Position numbers and translations under genes: made by a program. DNA of 64,000 nucleotides, from NCBI RefSeq assembly GCF_002368395.1, contig NZ_AP018254.1, forward strand, positions 2,108,001 to 2,172,000, read 5' to 3'. Below are positions 20,103 to 29,263 of this stretch, piece after piece. Source of the DNA: Calothrix sp. NIES-3974 (GTDB taxonomy: Bacteria; Cyanobacteriota; Cyanobacteriia; Cyanobacteriales; Nostocaceae). Below the pieces are notes generated by a model. It had not been told where the DNA came from and did not search any database. It saw only the letters and a program-made list of their open reading frames with translations. The stretch's first letter is position 1; the number at the start of each line of letters is the position of its first letter.

Positions 20103-20430
20103 GACCCTATGTTTTTACCTATTCTTAGAAGCTAATTACGAATCTGTCTTTCAAATCAAAGATATCATTTTTTGATACCAGTGACCTGAGTGCTAATACG
20201 CAAAAAACTATTTTATTTTGTATCATCAATTCGACTTAAATTAAGTTAAATCAACTTGATCAGAAAATACTATTTTTATCCGGACAAAAGTATTTAGTTA
20301 TACATTTAATTCCCCTTTTATTATTTTCGTAAGAATAAATATACAGAAATAGCAGTTCCCTCTCCGGAATAAATGTCAAAGAAAAAGTATAAAGAAATAC
20401 GATGTTACTATTTCAATTTGTAACTAATGG

Positions 20431-21039
20431 ATGTTAGGATTCCCTGGTTGTATAGTTGGGAGTCAAAAATTGGAAAAAAATCAACAACTGGATTTGTTCT
20501 CACCGACACTTGTCAGTTCCAGTGTTGTCCAGCAAGAACCAGTGTTGTTGATGGATGAAAAGACTTTGAAAAAATGGAAGTCAAAAATTGCCATCTATCA
20601 ACAACGGGTAAGAACAAAAGAACCAGTCAAGCAGAATACCCTATTTTCAGTTACTCAATCCCACGTTGATCCGGACGTGATTGATCCATTTACCCTACCA
20701 GTATCACCCCTATCCTTTTATCGTTTACCAACGGAAACAGCAGGACAATCATGTTTGTACTTTATAGTCGATCATCAAAACGACCTATTGTTATACGTGG
20801 GAGAAACCTGCAAATCTAACCAGCGTTGGAGGGGGGTACATGACTGTAAGCGGTATATTGAGAAGTACTTAGATTTACACTATCGTTATCAACTTAAAAC
20901 CGCAGTCAACATCAGCTTTTGGTGGGATGCACCGACAAAAACGCGATCGCGTCAACAATTAGAGCTAGCATTAATCCAGAAATGGAAGTCTCCCTTCAAC
21001 AAAGAAAATTGGCGACAATGGGGACAACCGTTTGGGTGA
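20431..21039 (+). CDS. GIY-YIG nuclease family protein
   Basis: The N-terminal half (1-100) is low-similarity and helical. Residues 108-200 form a GIY-YIG-like domain: LYFIVDHQNDLLLYVGET supplies the GIY (LYF) and YIG (YVG) strands, R132 in NQRWRG matches the catalytic arginine position, and LELALIQKWKSPFNKENW holds the glutamate and asparagine of the C-terminal motif. No partner domain such as UvrC or a homing-endonuclease DNA-binding module is visible, and no methylase is adjacent. It could be a stand-alone DNA nuclease. The ATG at 20431 has no good ribosome site, and a TTG at about 20470 is an alternative. Confidence 0.75.
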   Translation: MLGFPGCIVGSQKLEKNQQLDLFSPTLVSSSVVQQEPVLLMDEKTLKKWKSKIAIYQQRVRTKEPVKQNTLFSVTQSHVDPDVIDPFTLPVSPLSFYRLPTETAGQSCLYFIVDHQNDLLLYVGETCKSNQRWRGVHDCKRYIEKYLDLHYRYQLKTAVNISFWWDAPTKTRSRQQLELALIQKWKSPFNKENWRQWGQPFG

Positions 21040-21070
21040 TTGGGATTTTAGATTTTGGATTTTGGATTTT

Positions 21071-21218
21071 GGATTTTGGATTACCCTAGCCTACGGTGTG
21101 TCCCATAGATAAACTCGGAGAACGGAAAGCCTCTGCACGTCTAGGGATTTTGGATTACCCTAGCTTGCTGTGTGTCCCATAGACAAATCGGAGAACGGAA
21201 AGCCTCTGCACGTCTAGG
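21071..21218. repeat. Two tandem copies of a 74-bp unit
   Basis: The unit begins GGATTTTGGATTACCCTAG and ends AAGCCTCTGCACGTCTAG. It occurs at 21071-21144 and 21145-21218 with a few differences (CCTACGG versus CTTGCTG). The left edge runs into a GGATTTT heptamer array at 21044-21080. No coding role. It appears to be a recent local duplication in the spacer between the GIY-YIG and DUF2301 genes. Confidence 0.85.
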
Positions 21219-21288
21219 GATTTTGGAAAAATACTCACACCCTTGAGTAGAAAAAAATAATTTCTCCTGTCTCCTGTATTCTTTCTTC

Positions 21289-21933
21289 ATGAATTGCAGT
21301 ATGTCTGAAATTTATCAAGGTCAATTTGGAGAATTTACGATTACCCAGAGCGATCGCAATGGTGTAATTGTCTATCGTGCAGCTTTGTTAGTGGCTGCGA
21401 TCTGCTTCGCTGTTGGTAGTGGTTTGGTATTAATTTGGCCCCATCCCATTGTTTACAAATCTTTAACTTGGTTATTCTTTGGTTTTAGCGCAGCGTTAGG
21501 TGTGAGTCTGTTAACGATTCACATTTATATGGTGCAATTGCATCGGGTATTACAGCTATTTTGGTTAATAGGTGTAGTTGCAGGTTTAGCCTTAAACATT
21601 AGTCAACCCACACCATTAGCAGTGACAGTTTACAATCAACCGCAAACCATTTTCGGGGTGGGATTTATTTTTGCTGCTTTAACAGGAATTTATTTTAAGG
21701 AAGCATTTTGTTTCCATCGCCTAGAAACAAAGGTATTAACAATTACCACACCCTTGTTATTACTTGGTCACTTGCTGGGAATATTACCCTTAAGTTGGGA
21801 GCGTGGATTATTGGCAACTTGGGCTGTATTATTCTTGGTATTTGCCCTACGTAAAGCTTTTCAAGCCATTCCTCCGGACATCGGAGATAAATCCGTATTT
21901 GCTTATTTACGGGGAGTAGGGAGTAGGGAGTGA
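21289..21933 (+). CDS. DUF2301 family integral membrane protein
   Basis: The 214-residue protein has about seven membrane segments, starting with VIVYRAALLVAAICFAVGSGLVLIW and including the conserved GIYFKEAFCFHRLETKVLTITTPLLLLGHLLG. This pattern matches the cyanobacterial and plastid DUF2301 family, whose function is unknown. The final residues (RGVGSRE) are encoded by a GGGAGTA repeat that starts the downstream tandem duplication, so the native C-terminus has probably been replaced or extended. The ATG at 21301 (MSEIYQGQFGEF) is an equally good start. Confidence 0.8.
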   Translation: MNCSMSEIYQGQFGEFTITQSDRNGVIVYRAALLVAAICFAVGSGLVLIWPHPIVYKSLTWLFFGFSAALGVSLLTIHIYMVQLHRVLQLFWLIGVVAGLALNISQPTPLAVTVYNQPQTIFGVGFIFAALTGIYFKEAFCFHRLETKVLTITTPLLLLGHLLGILPLSWERGLLATWAVLFLVFALRKAFQAIPPDIGDKSVFAYLRGVGSRE

Positions 21934-22154
21934 GGGAAGATGAAATGGGGTAGTGGAAAATTACGTATAAATTTCTGCGTCCTGTCTTCTGTCTCCTCCA
22001 TTCCTCAAGGAAGTTTATCAATAACTTCTAGGGAGTAGGAAGTAGGGAGTGAGGGGAGATGAGATGGGGTAGTGGAAAAGTTGGTACAGGTACAAATTTC
22101 TGCGTCCTGTCTCCTGTCTTCCCTATTCCTCAAGGAAGTTTATCAATAACTTCT
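21912..22154. repeat. Two tandem copies of a unit of about 120 bp
   Basis: The segment from GGGAGTAGGGAGTGAGGG through TTTCTGCGTCCTGTCT to CAAGGAAGTTTATCAATAAC occurs at 21912-22029 and again at 22031-22154 with small differences. The first copy supplies the last codons and stop of the DUF2301 gene. The rest of the spacer to the next gene shows nothing else. Confidence 0.85.
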
Positions 22155-22260
22155 GAGTAATTTGGGGAGAAAACTGTTAAAAGTTTCAGAAGCACACCGA
22201 CGGATGTCGATAATTTCGATATGGTAATTCACAGAAGTTGGCGCTGTGAATGGGAATTTT

Positions 22261-22986
22261 ATGAATAAACATATCGAAGTCTTGACCGATACGGATAGTT
22301 TAATCGCTCGTGCGCAAGAATTGATTTTAAAGAAGTTGGAAGCAGCTATTCAGATGAGGGGACGTTTTACGATGGCTTTAGCAGGTGGTAGTACACCCAA
22401 GCCATTGTATGAATCTTTAGCTGCTGGTAATCTTCCTTGGGATAAGATTCATGTGTTTTGGGGGGATGAGCGCTATGTTCCACCAGACCATCCAGACAGC
22501 AACGAACGGATGGCTAGGTTAGCGTGGTTGGATCGGGTGGATATTCCAGCGACAAATATTCACCCGATTCCCACAGGTGAAGGGAATCCTGCGGTTTCTG
22601 CCTTGAAATATGAACAGCATTTACAGCAGTTTTTTCAAGCGGCTCCGGGGGTATTTCCCGCACTAGATGTGATATTGTTGGGCATGGGAGATGATGGCCA
22701 TACCGCGTCCCTATTTCCCCATACAGACGCATTAAAAGTACGCGATCGCCTAATTACGGTTGGTAATAAAGACGGCCAACCACGTATTACTTTTACTTAT
22801 CCATTTATCAATGCAGCTCGCTGCGTTATGTTTTTAGTGGCTGGTGCTAATAAGCGGATGGCTTTGGGACAAGTATTTGCTGAATCAAGCGATAGTGAGC
22901 AATATCCATCGCGTTTGATTCAACCTCATGGCGAATTATGGTGGTTGCTCGATGCTGCTGCTGGAAGTGAATTAGAACAAAAATAA
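22261..22986 (+). CDS. pgl: 6-phosphogluconolactonase
   Basis: This cytosolic enzyme of the oxidative pentose phosphate pathway hydrolyses 6-phosphogluconolactone. The signature motifs are complete: MALAGGSTPKPLYESLA, VFWGDERYVPPDHPDSNERMARLAWL, LLGMGDDGHTASLFPHT and the C-terminal HGELWWLLDAAAG. The length of 241 residues is normal. I chose the ATG at 22261; a GTG five codons upstream is possible. It is not next to zwf or opcA in this window. The pathway is the main source of NADPH in the dark. Confidence 0.95.
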   Translation: MNKHIEVLTDTDSLIARAQELILKKLEAAIQMRGRFTMALAGGSTPKPLYESLAAGNLPWDKIHVFWGDERYVPPDHPDSNERMARLAWLDRVDIPATNIHPIPTGEGNPAVSALKYEQHLQQFFQAAPGVFPALDVILLGMGDDGHTASLFPHTDALKVRDRLITVGNKDGQPRITFTYPFINAARCVMFLVAGANKRMALGQVFAESSDSEQYPSRLIQPHGELWWLLDAAAGSELEQK

Positions 22987-23021
22987 TCCCACAGCCAGCT
23001 TTTGATTTGCTCACTGTTAGG

Positions 23022-23227
23022 TAAGTCGAAGTGCATTCTCACAAGTAAGTTGTAAGCCTTGAGTAACGGATTTATTTTCCTTCTACACCCTACGGGTACG
23101 CGCAGCGTTGTCGTAGACTAGATGCGTAGCGTCTACACCACTCCCTGTACAGACTACCTGACGGGTCGTCTCTACGGACTATTCCCTGTGAGTTTTAGGG
23201 TTTTGTGAGAAATGCGGGTTGGTACTT
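23022..23227. repeat. Inverted-repeat element, family E copy 1
   Basis: The left end GTGCATTCTCACAAGTAAG and the right end TTGTGAGAAATGCGGGTTGG are imperfect inverted repeats. The left interior (AAGCCTTGAGTAACGGA) and right interior (CTGTGAGTTTTAGGG) are shared with copies at 23451-23603 and 57697-58003. The middle differs and holds palindromic repeats, including a GACGGGTCGTCTCTAC hairpin. No coding potential. Confidence 0.65.
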
Positions 23228-23998
23228 AAAAGTTAACTGTGTAGCTCAAAAATAAAGGCTGACAAATAAACAAATTGAGTCAGTGTGTACTTCCCACAGC
23301 AATCTGATTGGACTTTTGAAACCAAGGTTATGACTTTGAGGATACCTGTTGGTTTCTGATCAAAAGCTCAGTTTGGGAACTTTCAAACTATAGCTAACCT
23401 TTTGGGATTTTCAAGGACTCTGCTGTTGGTGTAAGCCTTCTATATCAGAAGTTAACCCGTATTTGTGGTGAGTAAGTGATAAGCGTTGAGTAACGGATTG
23501 ATTGTCCTTATACTCCCCGTACAGAAGCGACATGTCGTGTCTCTAACCTACTCTCTATTTCCTGGGAGTTTTAGGGATTTACGAGAAATCCGGGTTAAGT
23601 CCCACTGCGTGCGGCTTTGGAAGTGTGAAATATTTGCTGTATCAGCGTTTCCGCATTCCAGAGGTGGCAACCACTGTTCAAATTGGTAGAAGTAGTTTTA
23701 GTTTCCTGTTGTCAGCACCAATTGCTCGCAACCATCGTCAAACCAAGGGCTTAATCTTGATTAAGTTGCTTTCCATGCCTAGAGTAGTTGCTAAAATCGG
23801 AAGCTAAAGTCAGACCAATTTGAAACATAAATCGGGAGTAACTGGTGGATTCACGAAATCCATAACCCCGATGGTGTAATTCAAATACGGAGAAGAAACC
23901 TTCACCTAAGCTAGAGTAATCTCAAACTCAAATGGTATAAATTCTCAAATTTTGAACCAGAAAATTTTTTACTACGAACTAGAAAAAAGGCTAAACTC
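23228..23998. other. Gene-free stretch with one family E element
   Basis: Only family E copy 2 (23451-23603) was recognised. Two short open frames at 23486-23689 and 23625-23807 are made largely of the element and its flank and lack ribosome sites. The segment 23620-23800 (reading RFRIPEVATTVQIGRSSFSFLLSAPIARNHRQTKGL in one frame) might be a gene relic, but I cannot assign it. The region 23800-23998 is the upstream region of the FHA gene. Confidence 0.5.
23451..23603. repeat. Inverted-repeat element, family E copy 2
   Basis: Left end AACCCGTATTTGTGGTGAGT, right end GAGAAATCCGGGTTAAGTCC; the terminal AACCCG/CGGGTT pair is inverted. The interior shares GCGTTGAGTAACGGATTG and CTGGGAGTTTTAGGG with copy 1, and the centre carries a GCGACATGTCGTG palindrome. 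Confidence 0.65.
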
Positions 23999-24889
23999 AT
24001 GATCGTCTGCCCTAACTGTAATCACCCTAACCCAGATGGTGCGGTTCAGTGTGAAGCGTGCTACACACCATTACCCGCAACAGTCACCTGTCCTAGCTGT
24101 GGCGCAACTGTCCAGGCAGATGCGTCATTTTGCGGACAGTGTGGTTATAATTTACGCTCTGCTGCTGCTGCTCCCCCAACAATTGCCCCAGATATTCCAG
24201 TACCACCTACGGTTGCCCCCGATCCCCTACCCCCAGCCCAACCAGTTGTCGTCACTGCCCCCATTTCCCCCCCTGAACCTTTACCTGCGACGGTTGTGTC
24301 TGCTCCGGCTCCAGTTTCGATGCCTGCACCGGAAGTTCCCCCTGCACCGGTAGTAGAAGCTCCAGCCCCTGCACCCGTAGCAGAAGCCCCTGTACCTGCA
24401 CCGGTAGTAGAAGCTCCAGCCCCTGCCCCTGTGCCAACACCAATACCAGTAGAGATGGAAGCACCCGCACCGGAGCCAATACCAGTGGAGATGGAAGCAC
24501 CCGCACCCGAACCCGTAGCAACAGTTCCGGCTCCACCTCCATCCATGACACAATTGCAACAGGTGACAGCAGGTTTAATCCATGTACAAAGTGACCAACA
24601 GATAGAGTTACCACAGAATCTATCGGTGATTCATATCGGTAAACCGAATGACCGTATTCCTCCTGATATTGATGTATCTGGTTTTGCTAATTCGGAAATC
24701 GTATCACGGATTCATGCTGATATTCGGGCTGAAGGTGACGCATACTATATAGAAGACGTTGGTAGTTCCAATGGAACATATATCAATAATTTGCCCTTAC
24801 TACCAGGAAATCGTCATCGGTTGCGAGCAGGTGATCGCATTAGTCTCGGAAAGGGTGATTTAGTCACTTTTATCTTTCAAATGTCTTAA
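23999..24889 (+). CDS. Zinc-ribbon, Pro/Ala-rich linker, FHA domain protein
   Basis: Three parts are visible. Residues 1-52 hold two zinc ribbons (CPNCNHPNPDGAVQCEAC and CPSCGATVQADASFCGQCG). Residues about 58-182 are a low-complexity linker built on APAPVVEAPAP and VEMEAPAPEP repeats. Residues about 200-296 are a forkhead-associated domain with IGKPNDRIPPDIDVSGF, SRIHADI and DVGSSNGTYINNLPL, the phosphothreonine-binding loops. It therefore probably docks on Ser/Thr-phosphorylated proteins. It is 30 bases upstream of a second FHA gene and close to an M50 peptidase and an adenylate cyclase. No kinase is in the window. Confidence 0.88.
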   Translation: MIVCPNCNHPNPDGAVQCEACYTPLPATVTCPSCGATVQADASFCGQCGYNLRSAAAAPPTIAPDIPVPPTVAPDPLPPAQPVVVTAPISPPEPLPATVVSAPAPVSMPAPEVPPAPVVEAPAPAPVAEAPVPAPVVEAPAPAPVPTPIPVEMEAPAPEPIPVEMEAPAPEPVATVPAPPPSMTQLQQVTAGLIHVQSDQQIELPQNLSVIHIGKPNDRIPPDIDVSGFANSEIVSRIHADIRAEGDAYYIEDVGSSNGTYINNLPLLPGNRHRLRAGDRISLGKGDLVTFIFQMS

Positions 24890-24919
24890 GATATCGTTAA
24901 ATGGTTCAAAGAATAACCC

Positions 24920-25273
24920 GTGCGCGCAATAACATTGATTCTTCTCCATCCCCAACAAATTAACCCAGCTCAATCTTGGAGCTTCGAGAATGAGCCAATT
25001 ATCCGCATTGGACGCGCTACCGATAACCACGTCATCCTGTACAGTGCGGTGGTATCACGTCACCATGTGGAAATTCGTCAAGCAGGGGACAGTTGGGAAA
25101 TCATCAGTTTGGGTGCAAATGGAACCTATGTTGATGGCGAAAGGATATCACAAGTTCCCGTTACCGATGGGGCAATTTTCCGACTGGCGCGTTCTGGGCC
25201 TCAGTTACAAGTTAGACTCGGAAATAGTAATTTGAATGCGATCGCCCGGTCAACTTCTGCATCTGCCCAATAA
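24920..25273 (+). CDS. FHA domain protein
   Basis: The 117-residue protein is almost only an FHA domain: IIRIGRATDNHVILYSAVVSRHHVEIRQAGDSWEIISLGANGTYVDGERISQVPV contains the GR, SRHH and NGT motifs needed for phosphothreonine binding. The start is a GTG at 24920 (VRAITLILLHPQ); no ATG is available in frame nearby. It follows the zinc-ribbon FHA gene by 30 bases, and the two probably form one transcript. Confidence 0.85.
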   Translation: MRAITLILLHPQQINPAQSWSFENEPIIRIGRATDNHVILYSAVVSRHHVEIRQAGDSWEIISLGANGTYVDGERISQVPVTDGAIFRLARSGPQLQVRLGNSNLNAIARSTSASAQ

Positions 25274-25414
25274 GTCCGGTTAGGATAGGAGCAGGGAAGA
25301 AAAATAGGAAGTAGAGACGACTAGACGGGTCATCTCTACCATTTCCTCCTATTGATTGCAATGGTTGTGTGTTGCTCCCTTCCCTAATTTCAAAAGGTTT
25401 ATAAGCGAGGAACT

Positions 25415-26155
25415 ATGGGCGATCGCTGGAAGCAATTGGAAGATATCTTCAAAACTGATGCTCCTGCGGAAATGAACCGTATGGGGCTTTCCTGGCTGAT
25501 TATGGCTGGGATTCTCACCGCAGTTTTATGGCAAATACCCGGTGGAGATTATATTCTTTACCCATTTACAATTTTGGCTACCTGGTTCCACGAAATGGGT
25601 CATGGTTTAATGGCTTTGATTCTGGGGGGGAATTTTGTCAAACTGGAAATTTTTTCCAGTGGTTCTGGGGTCGCAACCTATGCAGCTCCCTTTTCCTGGA
25701 GTCCGATTCATCGCGCTCTAGTCGCTGCAGCAGGACCAATGGGACCACCGATTGCCGGAGCAACTTTAATTTTAGTTTCCCGTAATCGTCTTGCCACCAA
25801 TTGGTGTTTAAAATTACTTGGTGTATTTTTAATTATATCCACTATCATTTGGGTGCGATCGCCGTTTGGATTTGTGTTTATTCCCTTACTTGGGGCAGTA
25901 ATATTTGGCTTAGGTCTAATACCCTCACCCTCCATCAAGGGATTTATGATACAATTCCTCGGCGTACAAGCCTGTGTGAGTACCTATCATCAACTAAATT
26001 ATTTGTACAGTTATCGTGCCGGTCCCTTTGGACTTTCCGACACCGCCCAAATCCAACAGGAATTATTCTTACCCTACTGGTTTTGGGCTACCCTCATGGC
26101 AGTCGCATCCGCCGCTATCCTCTTCCAAAGTCTCCGCATCGCCTACCGTTCGTAA
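25415..26155 (+). CDS. M50 family membrane metallopeptidase
   Basis: The protein has several membrane segments. The zinc motif HEMGH lies at residues 59-63 inside a hydrophobic helix (ILATWFHEMGHGLMALILGG), as in site-2 proteases and the M50B group. A second conserved block, FSWSPIHRALVAAAGPMGPPIAGATLIL, contains the AAGPMGPP turn. No PDZ or CBS domain is present. It may cleave membrane-bound regulators or small membrane proteins; its target is unknown. It lies between the FHA pair and the adenylate cyclase on the same strand. Confidence 0.82.
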   Translation: MGDRWKQLEDIFKTDAPAEMNRMGLSWLIMAGILTAVLWQIPGGDYILYPFTILATWFHEMGHGLMALILGGNFVKLEIFSSGSGVATYAAPFSWSPIHRALVAAAGPMGPPIAGATLILVSRNRLATNWCLKLLGVFLIISTIIWVRSPFGFVFIPLLGAVIFGLGLIPSPSIKGFMIQFLGVQACVSTYHQLNYLYSYRAGPFGLSDTAQIQQELFLPYWFWATLMAVASAAILFQSLRIAYRS

Positions 26156-26264
26156 AAACAACCCGATGATTCCTATCTCTCAGGTCGTCTGTGGAGGTAC
26201 AGGGAAATAAATAATTCTGTATTTGATCTGTATTCCCAATCCAAAATCCAAAATCCAAAATCCT

Positions 26265-28859
26265 ATGACTCTCCCTAGTCCTGGTAGTGTTTTGGCTACC
26301 CTAACAGAATTAACACAGGTAAATCGAACTCACGTGCTGCTTCGCCGTGTTAAAGATTTATCGGTGAATGAGTTTTTTTGTTTGTTAGAGTTTATTACGG
26401 CAGAGTTTCAACAATTTTTACGGGCCATTGAATTAATTAATCATGAGGCCCTAGAAACTGTCCTAGAGCGAGTTTTAGAAGCAATTACCCTCAAAATTGG
26501 TCAAATTCTCCAGGCTGAACATACAACCATTTTTTTGGTAGACCGGGATAAGGGACAACTCTGGTCAAAAGTATCCCAAGATAATATCCTCAAACCCGTG
26601 GAAATGCGGATGCCAATTAATATTGGTATTCCTGGTCATGTGGCGACTACGGGTAATTGTTTGAACATCCCCGATGCTGCTGCCCATCCTTTGTTTAGCC
26701 CAGAATTAGAAAAACAAATGGGCTACAAAATGCGGAATATTTTGTGTATGCCAGTCATGAGTAGCAAAAATCAGACCGTGGCAGTAGTGCAATTGGCCAA
26801 TAAAACCGGGGAAGCTGTTTTTGATGCGGAGGATGAAAAACGATTTCGAGATTTTGCGGCTTCCATTGGGATTATTTTGGAAAGTTGCCAGTCTTTCTAT
26901 GTTGCTGCTCGTAATCAACGGGGAGCTACAGCTTTGTTACGTGCTACCCAAACTTTAGGACAGAGTTTGGATTTGGAAATCACCCTACAAATTGTCATGG
27001 AACAAGCACGGATTTTAATGCAGGCTGACCGCAGCACCTTATTTTTATACCGAAAGGAAATGAACGAACTGTGGACAAAGGTAGCTGCTGCGGATGGAGA
27101 AAGAATGATTGAAATTCGCATACCTGCAAATCGGGGAATTGTTGGTTATGTAGCATCCACGGGACAGGCATTAAATATTACCGATGCTTACCAAGACCCC
27201 CGCTTTGACCCCACTACTGACCGCAAGACGGGATACCATACCCGCAATATTTTATGTTTACCTGTGTTTAATTCTGCCAATGAGTTAATTGGGGTGACAC
27301 AGTTAATTAATAAACAGCAAGGCAGTTTTACCGCTTCCGATGAGGAATTCATGCGGGCTTTCAATATTCAAGCGGGGATTGCCTTAGAAAATGCACGTTT
27401 GTTTGAAAGTGTTTTACTAGAAAAACAGCACCAAAAGGATATTTTACAAAGTTTATCCGATGCGGTTATTTCCACGGATATGGATGGACGCATTGTCACC
27501 ATTAATGATGCAGCTTTGGAATTATTGGGATGTCCGATTAGTGACGCTCAGGAACGGGGTGATAAATTAATTTGGGAAAGTCATCTAATTGGGCGTTTAG
27601 TTTGGGAAGTCGTGCCAATCGAAAACTTGCAAATGCGCCTCGAAGATAGTTTAAAATCAGGAGCGCGGCACTTTGTCCCGGAACAAATACTAACGGTGGG
27701 AGTATACCAAGAACAGATTTTGAATACAGACGGTGCAGTCGATGGGGAAAATGTGGAAACAATTCCCGGAAAATCGATGTTAGTGGTTAGCGATCGCAAT
27801 TGTCCCCAGCAGTATATCCCCTGGAATCAAGTTTTGACTCCTCCAGGAGAATTTATTCCTGCTTCCCAAGTGAAATTATTAGAGCGCAGTATTAATTTAA
27901 CTGTTAACCCCCTCACCAACCCAGAAGGTGGTGTCCGAGGTGGTTTGGTGGTGTTGGAAGATATTAGCCGCGAAAAACGGATGAAAACCACCATGTATCG
28001 TTACCTTACCCCCCGTGTTGCCGAACAGGTGATGGAATTAGGGGAAGATGCTTTAATGGTGGGAGAACGCAAGGAAGTAACAATTTTGTTTTCAGATATC
28101 CGGGGTTATACCACCCTGACGGAAAATCTAGGTGCAGCTGAGGTTGTTTCCCTCCTCAATCAATATTTTGAAACAATGGTGGAGGCTGTATTTAACCACG
28201 AGGGAACCCTGGATAAATTTATTGGTGACGCTTTGATGGCAGTATTTGGCGCACCCTTACCCCTGACTGAAAATCATGCTTGGAAAGCAGTCAAAGCCGC
28301 GTTAGAAATGCGAGAACGATTAGCAGCCTTTAATCAACGCCGTGTCGTCGCAGCCCAACCCATGATTAATATTGGCATTGGTATTAGCTCCGGGGAAGTG
28401 GTTTCTGGTAATATTGGCTCCCACAAACGTATGGATTACACCGTGATTGGTGATGGGGTTAACCTCAGTTCCCGTATCGAAAGTGTCACCAAAGAGTACG
28501 GTTGTGATATTATTCTCAGTGAATTTACTTATCAAATGTGCTGCGATCGCATTTGGGTACGTCAACTAGATAAAATCCGCGTCAAAGGCAAACACCAAGC
28601 TGTAAATATATACGAACTAATTGGCGACAGAACCACAGAACTTGATGCCAACACCCAAGAGTTTCTCAGTCATTACCATACTGGACGTGCAGCCTATTTA
28701 TCCCGCAACTTTGAAGGTGCAATCAAATCCTTCCAACGGGCTAAAACCATCCGTCCGACTGATACAACCGTAAGCATCTACCTCCGACGCTGCCAAGATT
28801 ACCTTTTCCAACCTCCTCCTGCTTCATGGGACGGAACCTGGACAATGGAAAGTAAATAG
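26265..28859 (+). CDS. Adenylate cyclase with two GAF domains and PAS (CyaB type)
   Basis: This class III cyclase makes cAMP. The order is GAF-A (about 70-205), GAF-B (about 225-375), PAS-like region (about 390-560), cyclase domain (about 600-790) and a short TPR-like tail. Both GAF domains have the NKxnFx3DE motif (NKTGEAVFDAEDE and NKQQGSFTASDE), known for cAMP binding in the Anabaena CyaB1 and CyaB2 proteins. Catalytic metal aspartates are in FSDIRGYTT and FIGDALMAVFG, and the purine-binding lysine is in TLDKFIGD. The layout matches CyaB1/CyaB2, implying cAMP feedback. The ATG at 26265 was chosen because the upstream in-frame codons are CCAAAATC repeats. Confidence 0.9.
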   Translation: MTLPSPGSVLATLTELTQVNRTHVLLRRVKDLSVNEFFCLLEFITAEFQQFLRAIELINHEALETVLERVLEAITLKIGQILQAEHTTIFLVDRDKGQLWSKVSQDNILKPVEMRMPINIGIPGHVATTGNCLNIPDAAAHPLFSPELEKQMGYKMRNILCMPVMSSKNQTVAVVQLANKTGEAVFDAEDEKRFRDFAASIGIILESCQSFYVAARNQRGATALLRATQTLGQSLDLEITLQIVMEQARILMQADRSTLFLYRKEMNELWTKVAAADGERMIEIRIPANRGIVGYVASTGQALNITDAYQDPRFDPTTDRKTGYHTRNILCLPVFNSANELIGVTQLINKQQGSFTASDEEFMRAFNIQAGIALENARLFESVLLEKQHQKDILQSLSDAVISTDMDGRIVTINDAALELLGCPISDAQERGDKLIWESHLIGRLVWEVVPIENLQMRLEDSLKSGARHFVPEQILTVGVYQEQILNTDGAVDGENVETIPGKSMLVVSDRNCPQQYIPWNQVLTPPGEFIPASQVKLLERSINLTVNPLTNPEGGVRGGLVVLEDISREKRMKTTMYRYLTPRVAEQVMELGEDALMVGERKEVTILFSDIRGYTTLTENLGAAEVVSLLNQYFETMVEAVFNHEGTLDKFIGDALMAVFGAPLPLTENHAWKAVKAALEMRERLAAFNQRRVVAAQPMINIGIGISSGEVVSGNIGSHKRMDYTVIGDGVNLSSRIESVTKEYGCDIILSEFTYQMCCDRIWVRQLDKIRVKGKHQAVNIYELIGDRTTELDANTQEFLSHYHTGRAAYLSRNFEGAIKSFQRAKTIRPTDTTVSIYLRRCQDYLFQPPPASWDGTWTMESK

Positions 28860-28990
28860 GGAGCAGGGAATAGGGAGAGATGTAAAACAAGTCAGTGGGT
28901 GTAAATATGGTTAATGTTGGCAGAGAGTTAGAATTGCTACGTTTCTACTGTCACCTGTCAATTGTCAACAAACCCCAAGGGAAGTATATT

Positions 28991-29221
28991 AACGTGAATT
29001 CGACGAATTATAAACGCTACAATCACTGTGAATCAATAATTTTGAAAGTTAAGGTTTAAAGTAACCTCATCCATTAGTTGAGAACAAAGTCAATAACTGA
29101 CTGATTCCAGGTTTAATGATTTTATTCTCAACATCATACTTGGAGGTTTTTAAAAACTTCTATTTTCTGCGAATGCTACTGGACAAGAGCTTCAGGCTTT
29201 ATAAATCATCGAACTCACGTT
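28991..29221. mobile_element. 231-bp MITE, family B copy 1
   Basis: Terminal inverted repeats of about 24 bp: AACGTGAATTCGACGAATT on the left, and a right end whose complement is AACGTGAGTTCGATGATTT. The element is flanked on both sides by ATATT, a plausible 5-bp target duplication. A second copy of exactly the same length lies inverted at 52936-53166 with a different duplication. It carries no gene. It is a non-autonomous element; the transposase that moves it is not in this window. Confidence 0.85.
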
Positions 29222-29263
29222 ATATTCGTGTGTGAAGTATAAAATGATTCAAACTGCTTTCTG

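Noticed and set aside
24145-24614. Gly/Ala/Thr-rich open frames opposite the FHA gene
   Set aside because: These are antisense shadows of the Pro/Ala-rich linker; the plus-strand FHA gene explains the region.
26223-26264. 14-residue N-terminal extension of the cyclase
   Set aside because: The extension ([10 protein letters not shown]) is translated from CCAAAATC repeats, and the ATG at 26265 gives a normal N-terminus.
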